DNA of 64,000 nucleotides from Aliicoccus persicus (GTDB lineage: Bacteria; Bacillota; Bacilli; Staphylococcales; Salinicoccaceae). The notes beneath the pieces were generated by a model that saw only the letters and a list, made by a program, of their open reading frames with translations, had not been told where the DNA came from and ran no database searches. The translations under genes were made by a program, and so were the position numbers. The stretch covers positions 41,825 through 105,824 of the forward strand of contig NZ_FOIT01000002.1 of assembly GCF_900110815.1 (NCBI RefSeq), written 5' to 3'. This document shows positions 17,548-27,607 of the stretch, piece after piece. Position 1 is the first letter of the stretch, and each line of letters begins with the position of its first letter.

Positions 17548-18351
17548 TCACTCCTTATTACTCAATTCATCAATCAATCGTTTAAACTCTTCTTCGCTCG
17601 TAAATTCAAATGTGATGCGACCGGTCTTTTTGACAACTGCAATGTCCACCGTTGCACCATATAAATCTTTTAACTGCGCTTCATACTGTCGTATCAATTT
17701 TGGCTTTTGTGTCACCGACTCTTTCCTCGGTGCTCGAAAGACAAAATCATTGACGTATTTTTCAAGCGTACGCACACTCCAATTTTCACGCATACTTTTC
17801 TGGGCAACCGTCATCATCACATCTTCTTCTTTAAGCGGCAACAATGTGCGGCCATGCGCACTAGAGAGTTTTCCTGATGTGATTAACTTTTGAATGCGTG
17901 ACGGCAACGCGAGCAATCGTAACATGTTGGCGACATAAGGCCTGCTTTTTCCGAGTTTTTCTGCAACTTCTACTTGAGTTAACTCGAGATGTGTCATCAG
18001 TTGCTGATAGCTCTCCGCTTCTTCTATGGCTGTCAAATTCTCACGTTGTAAGTTCTCAATAATCGATAAAACCATCATCTCTTCATCAGTTATCTGCTTA
18101 ATAATAGCAGGTATCGTCGTTTTCTTTGCCATGCGACTGGCTTTTAAACGACGTTCACCTGCGACAAGTGTATAACCTTTAATTGATTTTCTAACAACGA
18201 TTGGCTGCATGACACCATGCTGCACAATGGACTGTGCAAGATCTTCGAGTGCATGTTCGTTAAAATGCTTACGTGGTTGATACGGGTTTGGACGGATTTC
18301 ATTAATCGGGATATGTTCGATTTTATTGTCATCAAATACTTCTTGATCCAT
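17548..18351 (-). CDS. parB: Chromosome-partitioning protein ParB (Spo0J)
   Basis: 267 residues from ATG 18351 (9 bases after AAAGGAGG; an ATG at 18357 is only 3 bases away). Order of motifs: IRPNPYQPRKHF, the CTPase loop GERRLKASR, IENLQRENL, then a helix-turn-helix (TQVEVAEKLGKSRPYVANMLRLL) and a C-terminal dimer region. ParB loads at parS sites and spreads as a CTP-dependent clamp near the origin. No parA/soj gene neighbours it, as in staphylococci. I found no convincing parS by eye. Confidence 0.92.
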   Translation of the reverse strand: MDQEVFDDNKIEHIPINEIRPNPYQPRKHFNEHALEDLAQSIVQHGVMQPIVVRKSIKGYTLVAGERRLKASRMAKKTTIPAIIKQITDEEMMVLSIIENLQRENLTAIEEAESYQQLMTHLELTQVEVAEKLGKSRPYVANMLRLLALPSRIQKLITSGKLSSAHGRTLLPLKEEDVMMTVAQKSMRENWSVRTLEKYVNDFVFRAPRKESVTQKPKLIRQYEAQLKDLYGATVDIAVVKKTGRITFEFTSEEEFKRLIDELSNKE

Positions 18352-18429
18352 GAACATCCGCCTCCTTTGATGACACCGATTATATCATATTTCGTGTATA
18401 TAATAATGGATTTCCGGCTATGTGATTTT

Positions 18430-18765
18430 TGCGCGACTATGAGCAACTTTCATTGGCGTGCAAATCTGTTTACGCGACTATGAGCAACTCTCATTGGCCG
18501 TCAAATCCATTTGCGAGCCCGTGAGCTACTCTCATAGTCCGTCAAATCCATTTGCAAGACCGTGAGCTACTCTCATAGTCCGTCAAATCCATTTGCAAGT
18601 CAGTGAGCGAGTCACATAGTCCGTCAAATCCGTTTGCAAGTCCGTGAGCAACTCTCATTGTCCGCCAAATCCATCTGCAAGACCGTGAGCGCATTTCATA
18701 GTCCGTCATATCCATCTGCAAGCCCGTGAGCGCATTTCATAGTCCGTCAAATCCATTTAAACCCA
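18430..18765. repeat. Tandem array of 41-bp repeats
   Basis: CCGTCAAATC-type cores recur every 41 bases at 18498, 18539, 18580, 18621, 18662, 18703 and 18744, with a degenerate copy near 18457. Each unit contains a small imperfect inverted repeat (GAC.GTGAG / CTCAT.GTC). It fills the space between the NTF2-like gene and the parB start. Confidence 0.92.
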
Positions 18766-18782
18766 AACAGAATCCAAAATCT

Positions 18783-19151
18783 TTAAAACATTCCGTTTTC
18801 ATTTACCATATTCTCTGGAATCTCTTGGCCATAGTCCCACATTTCCACAATTTTGTCGTCACGGAAACGGAAGATGTGTGTAGACGCCATACCGATGTGA
18901 TCCTCATTCAATCTAAAGTGTGAATGCGTTGAAACGTAGTCGCCATCTTCTAAAGCGAGCTTTACTTCAAAAATAACGTCGGGCTGTTCTTTCGCAGCGT
19001 CTTCCATCGCCAACATCAATGTTTCTCTATCCCCTTTGAACCATGGATTATGATGAAAAAAATCATCCGCAACATATGATTCATAAACGCGACGTACATC
19101 TCCCTTAGCTGTGCTGACTAAAAAATCCTCTGCAATGTCTTTTTTGTTCAT
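18783..19151 (-). CDS. SnoaL/NTF2-like fold protein
   Basis: 122 residues from ATG 19151, preceded by AAGGGAG at 8 bases. The pattern AEDFLVSTAKGDVRRVYE, HHNPWFKGDRETL, and HIFRFRDDKIVEMWDYGQ is typical of SnoaL-like proteins, small alpha+beta barrels that bind or isomerise small molecules. Substrate unknown. It interrupts the noc-parB gene pair, and is followed by a 41-bp repeat array, which suggests a later insertion. Confidence 0.85.
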   Translation of the reverse strand: MNKKDIAEDFLVSTAKGDVRRVYESYVADDFFHHNPWFKGDRETLMLAMEDAAKEQPDVIFEVKLALEDGDYVSTHSHFRLNEDHIGMASTHIFRFRDDKIVEMWDYGQEIPENMVNENGMF

Positions 19152-19264
19152 AATTAAAACTCCCTTATTTGAATGCCGTGCATCACTTTCATCCACATTA
19201 TACACCACAATAAAAACGACTTAAAAATCTTCATCTAAAGATTCTTAAGCCGTTTATCTATTCA

Positions 19265-20077
19265 CTAATTTTTCTTTACACGCACGATGACTTCAATCAA
19301 ATCATCCGTCTCTTTCGTCTGACTTTCAACATCTAATCCTTTATGTTTTAACTGTTCGATTTCATGATTCAAATCGTTCATCATAAAGACGACATCATCA
19401 GAAAAATCTAAAGTACCCGGCATCTCTTTATGCTTTTTCACCAATTCTTCAGTTTCACGCACATTCAACTTTTCTTTTTTCACACGTCTGACGATTGTTT
19501 TTTGTGAATCATCACTCATTGGCAGTAGCGCACGTGCATGTCGCTCAGATATTTCGAAATTCAACAACGCTTCTTTCACATCATCAGACAACTTCAACAA
19601 GCGCAGTTTATTCGCAATAAAACTCGGTGATTTACCGATACTTTCTGCTAGATCCTTTTGCGTAATGCCCTGAATTGCCAACAATTTTTCGTAAGCAATT
19701 GCTTCTTCAATCGGCGACAAATCTTCGCGTTGAATATTTTCTATCAAGGCAATTGCTGCGGTTTCATCATCTGACATATATCTGACGATGACTTCTGTTT
19801 CAATAAATCCTAACTTACACAACGCTCTAAAGCGACGTTCACCTGCGATGATTTCATAGAATCCTTCTTGAATCGGCCGTACTGTAATTGGCTGCAACAA
19901 GCCATGTTGTGAAATTGATGTTGCGAGTTCTTCGATGCGCGTTTCGTTAAATTGTGTGCGTGGCTGGTATTTATTCGGAACGATGTGATCGACGCGTACG
20001 CGTACGAGTTCATCTTTATTTGGTTGCGTCGTTTTTTTCTCTATTAATTCGAATAAACGCGAAAATGGCTTACTCAT
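19265..20077 (-). CDS. noc: Nucleoid occlusion protein Noc
   Basis: 270 residues from ATG 20077 (GAGGTG at 8 bases; the frame is open far upstream but overlaps rsmG). The N-terminal MSKPFSRLFELIEK segment matches the membrane-targeting amphipathic helix of Noc. Then come IVPNKYQPRTQF, GERRFRAL, ENIQREDLSPIEEA and an HTH (TQKDLAESIGKSPSFIANKLRLL). Noc bound to DNA keeps the division septum off the nucleoid. Position directly after rsmG separates it from its paralogue parB. Confidence 0.93.
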   Translation of the reverse strand: MSKPFSRLFELIEKKTTQPNKDELVRVRVDHIVPNKYQPRTQFNETRIEELATSISQHGLLQPITVRPIQEGFYEIIAGERRFRALCKLGFIETEVIVRYMSDDETAAIALIENIQREDLSPIEEAIAYEKLLAIQGITQKDLAESIGKSPSFIANKLRLLKLSDDVKEALLNFEISERHARALLPMSDDSQKTIVRRVKKEKLNVRETEELVKKHKEMPGTLDFSDDVVFMMNDLNHEIEQLKHKGLDVESQTKETDDLIEVIVRVKKN

Positions 20078-20087
20078 GTATTCCACC

Positions 20088-20801
20088 TCATTGGAGTGGT
20101 GATTTGTTCGGTGTTCCTGGCTTTCTTGGATATTTTTTCGGCGTTTTATGTTTCTTTCTGATTTCAAAGATAAAGCGCTCGGAATCGTCATTTGGTAACT
20201 GGAAATCATGTGTTGCTTCGACCACACCACCAAGTAAATCGAGGGCGAACGTTGATGCTTCAAGCTCTTCGATCCCTTTTTTACCTTTCAACACGATAAA
20301 CTTCCCGCCGGTCTTTATCAGTGGTAAACACAGCTCAAGCAGCACTTGCATGTTTGCGACCGCGCGTGCGGTCACATAGTTAAACATGTGTCGTCCTTGG
20401 TGTTGACCGAATGTTTCTGCACGGTCATGCACGAGATGAATCTTGTCCATGCCGAGCTCTGCAGTCAGTTCGTTTAAAAAGACGAGTCGCTTATTCAAAG
20501 AATCGACGATTGTAATCGTCAAATCTGGGCGTAAGATTTTCATCGGAATCGATGGGAACCCTGCGCCAGAACCGACGTCACACAATCGACCGCCTTCTTC
20601 GATATCGACATAGAAGAGCGGCGTGAGAGAATCATAGAAGTGTTTTAAATACACTTCGTCATGATCTGTCACCGCCGTTAAATTAATCTTCTCATTCCAT
20701 TCAACGAGCATTTCAAAATATTTTTTGAATTGCCACTGTTGATGTTCAGTTAGTTCGAACCCTTGCGCTCTTAACGCACTGAGGAAGTCTTGTTCGTTCA
20801 T
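20088..20801 (-). CDS. rsmG: 16S rRNA (guanine527-N7)-methyltransferase RsmG
   Basis: 237 residues. The SAM-binding loop is [15 protein letters not shown] (residues ~72-86); INLTAVTD and [12 protein letters not shown] are further family motifs. It methylates G527 of 16S rRNA. The basic tail [19 protein letters not shown] is typical. It overlaps the mnmG stop by 4 bases. Confidence 0.97.
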   Translation of the reverse strand: MNEQDFLSALRAQGFELTEHQQWQFKKYFEMLVEWNEKINLTAVTDHDEVYLKHFYDSLTPLFYVDIEEGGRLCDVGSGAGFPSIPMKILRPDLTITIVDSLNKRLVFLNELTAELGMDKIHLVHDRAETFGQHQGRHMFNYVTARAVANMQVLLELCLPLIKTGGKFIVLKGKKGIEELEASTFALDLLGGVVEATHDFQLPNDDSERFIFEIRKKHKTPKKYPRKPGTPNKSPLQ

Positions 20802-22681
20802 GCTTCCACCCGCTTCACATTCCCTTGCTCAATGTAGATGAGTAAGATTGAAATATCTGCTGGGTTCACCCCTGATATGCGTGATGCTTGTGCTAAATCT
20901 AATGGTTTCACTGTTTTTAATTTGTCACGTGCTTCTGTTGCTAACGAATGGATCGCATCGTAATCAATGTTATGTGGAATCTTTTTATCTTCCATGCGCT
21001 TCATCTTATCGACTTGGCGCAATGATTTCTCGATGTAGCCTTCGTATTTTGTTTGAATTTCAATCTGCTCATACACTTCAGTGCTCACTTGAATATCTTC
21101 TTCTAAGATTTCCATAATTGATTTGTAATCCATCTCAGGACGGCGCAGTAAATCGAGTGACATAATGCCATCTTTTAACTCTGTACCACCACGAGAACGG
21201 ATAACGCTTTGCGTATGTGCATTTGGCTTAATACGAATTTCACCAAGTCTCGCCTTCTCAGCCTCAATCTGTTCTTTTTTCGTCAAGAACATATCGTAGC
21301 GTGCGTCAGTTATTAAGCCGTATTTGCGACCGATTTCTGTCAGACGCATATCTGCATTGTCATGACGCAGTAACAGACGGTGTTCGGCACGTGACGTGAG
21401 CAAACGATACGGCTCGTTCGTTCCTTTTGTCACGAGGTCATCGATCAACACGCCAATATAAGCATCTGTACGACTTAAAATTAGCGGTTCTTCACCTAAA
21501 ATTTTTGCTGCTGCGTTAATTCCAGCAATGATTCCCTGTCCTGCCGCTTCTTCATAACCGCTCGTACCGTTGATTTGACCTGCAGTAAATAATCCATCGA
21601 TCTTCTTCGTTTCAAGCGTTGGCCACAGTTGCGTCGGTACGAGTGCATCGTACTCAATCGCATAGCCGGCGCGCATCATGCGTGCGTTCTCTAGTCCTGG
21701 AATCGATGCGAGCATCTGGCGTTGAACGTCCTCTGGCATGCTTGTCGAAAGCCCTTGTACATACACTTCTTTCGTTTCACGACCTTCGGGTTCTAAGAAG
21801 ATTTGGTGACGTGGTTTATCGTTGAAACGGACGATTTTATCTTCAATTGATGGGCAGTAACGCGGACCAGTGCCGACGATATTGCCTGAATACATCGCGG
21901 ATAGATGTAAATTGTCGTTGATGATTTGGTGTGTCGATTCACCCGTATACGTTAGCCAGCATGGCAGCTGATCCATGATGAATTCTGTCGTTTCAAAACT
22001 AAATGCACGCGGCACATCATCACCCGGCTGAATTTCAGTTTTACTATAATCGACTGAATCTGCATTGACTCGCGGTGGCGTACCCGTTTTAAAACGCACG
22101 ATGTCAAATCCTAAATCTTTTAACTGATCGGCTAAAGTTACCGAAGGCATCTGGTGATTCGGCCCACTTGAGTATTTTAAGTCACCTAAAATAATTTCAC
22201 CGCGTAAAAACGTTCCTGTCGTAATGATAACCGTGCTGCTGTGATACACAGAACCGATATTTGTACGCACGCCTTTCACGACGTCATCTTCGATGATGAT
22301 TTCATCCACCATACCTTGTAAAATATCTAAGTTTTCTTGGTTTTCTAACACGCGTTTCATCTCTTGCTGATAAAGAACCTTATCGCTCTGTGCACGGAGC
22401 GCACGAACAGCTGGACCTTTGCCTGTATTGAGCATGCGCATTTGAATGTGTGTTTTATCTGTGACTTTTGCCATCTCACCACCGAGTGCATCGACCTCGC
22501 GTACGACGATACCTTTTGCCGGTCCACCTACAGAAGGGTTACATGGCATAAAAGCGATATTGTCTAAGTTAATCGTTAACATCAACGTCTTCATGCCTTT
22601 GCGGCTAGCAGCAAGTCCTGCTTCAACACCCGCATGACCAGCACCGATGACGATGACATCATATTGACTGTAATTTTCCAT
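20798..22681 (-). CDS. mnmG: tRNA uridine-5-carboxymethylaminomethyl synthesis enzyme MnmG (GidA)
   Basis: 627 residues. FAD-binding [15 protein letters not shown] at residues 13-27, then the signatures [23 protein letters not shown] and [16 protein letters not shown]. With MnmE it installs the cmnm5 group at U34 of certain tRNAs. RBS GAAGGAGG precedes the ATG. It follows mnmE by 14 bases. Confidence 0.98.
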   Translation of the reverse strand: MENYSQYDVIVIGAGHAGVEAGLAASRKGMKTLMLTINLDNIAFMPCNPSVGGPAKGIVVREVDALGGEMAKVTDKTHIQMRMLNTGKGPAVRALRAQSDKVLYQQEMKRVLENQENLDILQGMVDEIIIEDDVVKGVRTNIGSVYHSSTVIITTGTFLRGEIILGDLKYSSGPNHQMPSVTLADQLKDLGFDIVRFKTGTPPRVNADSVDYSKTEIQPGDDVPRAFSFETTEFIMDQLPCWLTYTGESTHQIINDNLHLSAMYSGNIVGTGPRYCPSIEDKIVRFNDKPRHQIFLEPEGRETKEVYVQGLSTSMPEDVQRQMLASIPGLENARMMRAGYAIEYDALVPTQLWPTLETKKIDGLFTAGQINGTSGYEEAAGQGIIAGINAAAKILGEEPLILSRTDAYIGVLIDDLVTKGTNEPYRLLTSRAEHRLLLRHDNADMRLTEIGRKYGLITDARYDMFLTKKEQIEAEKARLGEIRIKPNAHTQSVIRSRGGTELKDGIMSLDLLRRPEMDYKSIMEILEEDIQVSTEVYEQIEIQTKYEGYIEKSLRQVDKMKRMEDKKIPHNIDYDAIHSLATEARDKLKTVKPLDLAQASRISGVNPADISILLIYIEQGNVKRVEA

Positions 22682-22695
22682 TGTTTCCTCCTTCT

Positions 22696-24075
22696 TTACT
22701 TACCGAGGCAGAACTGGCTAAAGAGTTGGTCGATCAGCTGTTCACTGACATCTTCACCAATCACTTCACCAAGTAATTCCCAAGTTTTCACTAAATCGAT
22801 TTGCACAATGTCAATGGGTACATCCATCTCTGCACTTCTGATAGCATCCCCAATTGCACTGCGACTTTGTTCGAGTAAATGAATGTGGCGATTGTTCGAC
22901 ACATACGTTGAATCTGCATTTTCCACGGTACCACTGAAAAATAATTGTGCAATTTCATCCTCTAACTGCTTTAGGCCCGCTTCATGCAAAATACTCGTTT
23001 CAACGATTGGCATACCGTAAGACTGCAGCGCTTCAAGATCCATATTCTGCTCTAAATCCGTCTTGTTCAACACAATGATGACTTGTCGATCGTCACGCGC
23101 TAATGATTCTAAAATTTCTATATCATCAGTTGATAACGTGTCGTTATAATTCATCACATAAAGAATTAATGCCGCGCTACCAATTGCTGCGCGACTTCTC
23201 TCAACACCTATTTTTTCGACGATATCATCCGTATCACGTATACCTGCCGTATCGATGAGTTTCAGCGGAATCCCACCAACATTGACGTATTCTTCTAATA
23301 TATCTCGCGTCGTTCCAGCAATTTCTGTCACGATTGCTTTGTTATCTTGGACTAAATAGTTCAGCAATGAACTTTTACCGACGTTTGGCTTCCCAACGAT
23401 CGCAGTCGGTAAACCTTCTCGTAAAATACGGCCCTGGGACGCATCTTTTAACAAGTCGTCAATATCCACAAGTACCTTCTTCGCTTCATCCAATAAAAAT
23501 GCTGTTGTGGCTTCTTCGACATCGTCGTATTCTGGATAATCGATATTGACTTCGACTTGCGCCAATATATTTAATATACGTTGCCTTAAATCTTCAATAT
23601 AGGATTTTAAACGCCCTTGCATTTGACCTGCAGCGACTTTTGAAGCCTGCGTTGTCTTCGCACGGATAAAGTCCATGACACTTTCTGCCTGAGATAAATC
23701 GATACGGCCATTTAAAAATGCACGCTTCGTAAATTCACCGGGCTCAGCAAGTCGTGCGCCATGATTTAATGTCAGTTGCAACACACGATTGATCGTATGA
23801 ATACCACCGTGACAGTTGATCTCAACGATATCTTCACGCGTATATGTTCTCGGAGCACGCATCACTGCAACCATAACTTCTTCAATCACTTCATCAGTAG
23901 TAGGATCAACGATGTGTCCGTAGTTTATCGTGTGTGAATCGACTTCAGCTAACTGCTTTTTCCCACGGTATAACACGTCTGCAATTGCTAGTGCATCGAT
24001 GCCAGATAATCGAACGATACCGATGGCACCTTCACCATTTGGTGTTGAAATACTTGTAATAGTCTCGAGCTGCAT
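22696..24075 (-). CDS. mnmE: tRNA modification GTPase MnmE (TrmE)
   Basis: 459 residues. N-terminal folate-binding domain, then a G domain inserted in the helical region: G1 [10 protein letters not shown]2/G3 AGTTRDI...[12 protein letters not shown]. The invariant C-terminal CLGK box is present. Forms the tRNA-U34 modification complex with MnmG, encoded next. Confidence 0.98.
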   Translation of the reverse strand: MQLETITSISTPNGEGAIGIVRLSGIDALAIADVLYRGKKQLAEVDSHTINYGHIVDPTTDEVIEEVMVAVMRAPRTYTREDIVEINCHGGIHTINRVLQLTLNHGARLAEPGEFTKRAFLNGRIDLSQAESVMDFIRAKTTQASKVAAGQMQGRLKSYIEDLRQRILNILAQVEVNIDYPEYDDVEEATTAFLLDEAKKVLVDIDDLLKDASQGRILREGLPTAIVGKPNVGKSSLLNYLVQDNKAIVTEIAGTTRDILEEYVNVGGIPLKLIDTAGIRDTDDIVEKIGVERSRAAIGSAALILYVMNYNDTLSTDDIEILESLARDDRQVIIVLNKTDLEQNMDLEALQSYGMPIVETSILHEAGLKQLEDEIAQLFFSGTVENADSTYVSNNRHIHLLEQSRSAIGDAIRSAEMDVPIDIVQIDLVKTWELLGEVIGEDVSEQLIDQLFSQFCLGK

Positions 24076-24108
24076 GTGCGCACCCCCTTTCTATTTATAA
24101 AATTTAAA

Positions 24109-25059
24109 TTAACTTTTCGTAATGACGATATAACGGTTTGGGTCTTGACCTTCAGAATATGTCTCGATGTTGTGAATGTCTGTTAAAACGTTATGCATAA
24201 TCTTTCTTTCGAAAGAAGGCATTGGCTCTAACTTCACAGGCTGATTCGTACAAATCGCTTTTTTCGACATATTGATCGCTAAGTTTTCTAAAATTTCTTT
24301 GCGCTTGGCACGATAATTCTCAACATCTAAAAAGACGAGACCGAAATGTTTGTAGTGGCCATTAAAGTACGTATGTGCAAGCTCTTGTAACGCGTTCAAT
24401 GTTGAACCGCGCTTACCGATAATTTTTGCACTCTTCTCTGCTTCAAACGTAATCGTCACTTCATTGCGATCAATTGAAATTTCCGTCGTGTTAGGAATAT
24501 CCATCTTAGCAACAACATTAGAAATATATTGCTCTGTTAATTTTGCTGCGTGCATGATGTCGTCACCTGCATCGCTTTCGCTAACAACTTCTTCAGCTTG
24601 ATACGCTTCATCTGCTTCTTGAACGTGATTGACTGCATCTTCAGTTTTAGTATCTTCGTCTTTTGATTCTTCATGCATCACTTTGGCTTCTTCATGTGCT
24701 AAAGTTTCTGCTTCAACCGGTGAAACTTCATCTTCGATATGTTTATCGGTCGATGTGTGAACACTTTCCTCAGGTTCTACTTCTTCTGTCTCTTCTTTAA
24801 CTGGTACTTCAGCTGCTGGTTCTTTACTCGCTTTCTTCACATGTTCACCATTTAGCAATGCATCGATTGAACCGTACGCTTTCAACTCTGGATTAATGAC
24901 TGTGAGTTGAACTTCCGCATATTTTTTACCGAATCCTAAAAATCCACTACTTCCACTTTCAAGCACATCGATTTTGACATCATCTTCAGTCACATTTAAC
25001 GATGATAAACCATTGTTAATCGCTTCATCAACAGAACTGCCCACAAACACTTTATACAT
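24109..25059 (-). CDS. khpB: RNA-binding protein KhpB (Jag/SpoIIIJ-associated)
   Basis: 316 residues. N-terminal Jag domain (MYKVFVGSSVDEAI...SGFLGFGKKYAEV), a long acidic linker (residues ~80-170), a KH domain with AKIIGKRGSTLNALQELA, and an R3H domain (NYRAKRKEIL). Binds RNA and affects cell elongation in Gram-positives. In many Firmicutes yidC stands between rnpA and jag; here it is absent and khpB follows rnpA by 5 bases. Confidence 0.93.
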   Translation of the reverse strand: MYKVFVGSSVDEAINNGLSSLNVTEDDVKIDVLESGSSGFLGFGKKYAEVQLTVINPELKAYGSIDALLNGEHVKKASKEPAAEVPVKEETEEVEPEESVHTSTDKHIEDEVSPVEAETLAHEEAKVMHEESKDEDTKTEDAVNHVQEADEAYQAEEVVSESDAGDDIMHAAKLTEQYISNVVAKMDIPNTTEISIDRNEVTITFEAEKSAKIIGKRGSTLNALQELAHTYFNGHYKHFGLVFLDVENYRAKRKEILENLAINMSKKAICTNQPVKLEPMPSFERKIMHNVLTDIHNIETYSEGQDPNRYIVITKS

Positions 25060-25064
25060 TTGAA

Positions 25065-25409
25065 CTACCTCCTGTTATTCATACACTTTGCAATTTTTAA
25101 TACATGGATTAAAGACTTTTCAATTTCATGGTAGTCCATATCGCTGACAGGATGTCTGGCGATCACAATGTACTCACGTGGTTTAAGTTCGTCCTGATAT
25201 TTTTGAAAAAAAGCGCGAATGCGGCGTTTTATCTTGTTACGCTTTACTGCATTTCCAAGTTTTTTCGATACACTGATACCGAGTCTCAAATGTCCTGTAT
25301 CTGGGTTATCTTTGAAATATACGACGAATTGACGATTGGCAAAAGATTTTCCACGTTTGAACACCATTGTAAAATCATAGTCTCTTTTAATACGATACTT
25401 CTTTTTCAT
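25065..25409 (-). CDS. rnpA: Ribonuclease P protein component
   Basis: 114 residues, highly basic. Contains the RNA-binding signature KLGNAVKRNKIKRRIRAFF (residues ~50-68). Assists the RNase P RNA in maturing tRNA 5' ends. Second gene after rpmH. Confidence 0.97.
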   Translation of the reverse strand: MKKKYRIKRDYDFTMVFKRGKSFANRQFVVYFKDNPDTGHLRLGISVSKKLGNAVKRNKIKRRIRAFFQKYQDELKPREYIVIARHPVSDMDYHEIEKSLIHVLKIAKCMNNRR

Positions 25410-25485
25410 GTAGGTTCTTACTCACCTTTATTATGATAGTCTATATTATACAAAACTCTGATGTTTATTGAAAATAAGAGCGCAC

Positions 25486-25516
25486 AAAAAAAGACCATCT
25501 GTGATTAGATGATCTT
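25486..25516 (-). terminator. Attenuator-like hairpin between rpmH and rnpA
   Basis: On the minus strand AAGATCATCT and AGATGGTCTT form a stem followed by T7, about 10 bases past the rpmH stop. It probably lowers rnpA expression relative to rpmH. Confidence 0.6.
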
Positions 25517-25522
25517 CATGTA

Positions 25523-25660
25523 CTATGCTGATAATACTTTTCTGCCTCTTCTTCTGCGGCGTGCTAATACGTGACGGCCATTTTTTGTGCTCATTCTTTT
25601 ACGGAAGCCGTGCACTTTAGAATGTTTACGTTTATTTGGTTGATATGTGCGTTTTACCAT
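25523..25660 (-). CDS. rpmH: 50S ribosomal protein bL34
   Basis: 45 residues, [19 protein letters not shown] at the start and GRKVLSA at the end: a full-length bL34 of standard size. ATG preceded by GGAGGTGG. First gene leftward from oriC and likely driven from the origin region. Confidence 0.98.
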   Translation of the reverse strand: MVKRTYQPNKRKHSKVHGFRKRMSTKNGRHVLARRRRRGRKVLSA

Positions 25661-25774
25661 GATTCCACCTCCATTATTATTTGCCCGATTGGCATCATCT
25701 AAAATTGTAACTATTAAAGTCTACCAAAATGATAAACACTTTTCAACTAAAATTTTGGAGAATATAAGTTTTGT

Positions 25775-26060
25775 TGTGGATAAGTAGTTATTCGTGATAA
25801 AATGTGGATAACTTTTTAGAAATTTAAAAGAAATTCACAGTTTTTTATGAAGTTATTCACATATTCACAGCTGTTGACTAAGAAATTGTGGATAACTATA
25901 ATAATTACATATGATATTTGAAAAACACGTGATTATCGGATTTTATTTCAATTTCTTATCCACAATCACCCGTTTATAATCATAAAATATCCACGATTAA
26001 ATTCACAGCATGTGGATAATAAAATAAATGTTATTAAGACATGTGCATAACATAAATATG
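25775..26060. other. oriC: oriC, upstream DnaA-box cluster (incC-type region)
   Basis: The 427-base space between rpmH and dnaA holds many DnaA boxes: TGTGGATAA at 25775, 25803, 25887 and 26011; TTATCCACA at 25956; TTATTCACA at 25853; TGTGCATAA at 26042. Gene strand switches here. The same region likely holds the divergent dnaA and rpmH promoters, with the boxes providing DnaA autorepression. Confidence 0.93.
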
Positions 26061-26087
26061 ACCTGTGGGAAGTGAGGATACTTTCAT

Positions 26088-27434
26088 ATGGAAGGTATAG
26101 AACAAATTTGGGAACAAGTTTTAAAATCAATTGAACAAGAAGTCGGCAGCGCTTCATTTATGTGGTTTGAAGGTAGTTCACTACTCGATTTTAATAAAGA
26201 TAAAGCGATCATCAAAGCAGAATATGAATTCAAACGTAAATGGTTGGAAGATAACTATTCCGATGTTGTAGAAGATGCGTTTTACTCAACATTTGGTGAG
26301 CGACCATCGATTCAGTTCGTCGGAAATAATGGTGATGTAAACGCTGCTGTCAAACAAGCCGATCAAGCGCGTAAAGAGGAACTCGAAGATATCGATCGCT
26401 TTATCAACACAAGTAACTTAAATGATGAGAATAATTTCGAATCGTTCGTCATCGGTAGCGGCAACAGATTTTCGCATGCAGCGTCACTCGCTGTCGCTGA
26501 ACAGCCTGGAAAAGCGTATAACCCGCTCTTTATCTATGGTGGTGTTGGTCTTGGGAAGACCCATTTGATGCACTCGATCGGAAACTATGTGCTGGAAAAG
26601 CGACCGAATGCAAAAGTTGTCTACATTACGAGTGAAAAATTTACGAATGACTTCATCAGTTCAATTCGCGATAACAAACCAGAAGAATTTAGAGAGAAAT
26701 ATCGCAATGTCGATGTATTGCTCATTGATGATATTCAATTCCTAACAAATAAAGAGCAAACACAAGAAGAATTTTTCAACACGTTCAATGAGCTGCACCA
26801 AAATAATAAGCAGATTGTTATTTCTAGCGACCGTACGCCAAAGCAAATCGAAGGGTTACAAGACCGTTTAGAAAGTCGCTTTAACTGGGGATTAATCACA
26901 GATATTACACCACCGGATTTGGAAACACGCCTCGCGATATTAAAGAAAAAATGTGAGACTGAAAATGTTGATATTCCAAATGACACGATGATTTATATCG
27001 CAAACCATATCCAGACCAATATTCGTGAACTGGAAGGTGCGCTGACACGCGTTGCAGCATACTCGAAACTAAACAATGAAGTATTGACACCTGACATGGT
27101 ATCAAACGTGTTAAAAGATTTGGTGAATCAAGAGAAGAAGACAGCGATTACTGTCAATGATATTAAGAAAGTTGTCGCGGATCAGTATGGCATTCGCATG
27201 GAAGACTTCAATTCAAAAAAACGCACAAAATCCATTGCATTTCCACGCCAGATTGCGATGTATTTAACGCGTTATCATACGGATAAATCGCTTCCTAAAA
27301 TCGGAGAGGAATTCGGTGGTCGCGATCATTCAACAGTGCTGCATGCGTCAGCAAAGATCAGTGACTTGATTGAAAATGATGCAGCATTCGCTGAAGATAT
27401 TAAAGCAATCGAGAAAAAATTGAACATCGAATAG
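26088..27434 (+). CDS. dnaA: Chromosomal replication initiator DnaA
   Basis: 448 residues. Domain I (1-85), flexible domain II, AAA+ domain with Walker A YGGVGLGKTHLMHSIG and Walker B LLIDDIQFL, and domain IV with the DNA-recognition motif GGRDHSTVLHA. It binds the boxes on both sides and melts the downstream AT-rich element. ATG at 26088. Confidence 0.98.
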   Translation: MEGIEQIWEQVLKSIEQEVGSASFMWFEGSSLLDFNKDKAIIKAEYEFKRKWLEDNYSDVVEDAFYSTFGERPSIQFVGNNGDVNAAVKQADQARKEELEDIDRFINTSNLNDENNFESFVIGSGNRFSHAASLAVAEQPGKAYNPLFIYGGVGLGKTHLMHSIGNYVLEKRPNAKVVYITSEKFTNDFISSIRDNKPEEFREKYRNVDVLLIDDIQFLTNKEQTQEEFFNTFNELHQNNKQIVISSDRTPKQIEGLQDRLESRFNWGLITDITPPDLETRLAILKKKCETENVDIPNDTMIYIANHIQTNIRELEGALTRVAAYSKLNNEVLTPDMVSNVLKDLVNQEKKTAITVNDIKKVVADQYGIRMEDFNSKKRTKSIAFPRQIAMYLTRYHTDKSLPKIGEEFGGRDHSTVLHASAKISDLIENDAAFAEDIKAIEKKLNIE

Positions 27435-27446
27435 CTATAATGATAC

Positions 27447-27597
27447 TGTGAATAATGTGGATAAATGGTACACTGTTATTAACAAGATATACACAGCCTA
27501 CGCATCAACTGTAACCAAGCGTTAATGCTGTTATCCACAGGTTACACAGGCCCTAATACTATTACTACGATTTTTTATTTATTAATTTATATATATA
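27447..27597 (+). other. oriC: oriC, downstream DnaA boxes and DNA unwinding element
   Basis: Boxes TGTGAATAA (27447), TGTGGATAA (27456) and TTATCCACA (27531) precede an uninterrupted series of DnaA-trio-like triplets CTA-ATA-CTA-TTA-CTA-CGA (27553-27570). A 27-base A/T-only run reaches to the dnaN ribosome binding site. The layout matches the Bacillus subtilis basal unwinding system. Confidence 0.9.
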
Positions 27598-27607
27598 AGG
27601 AGAAGAA

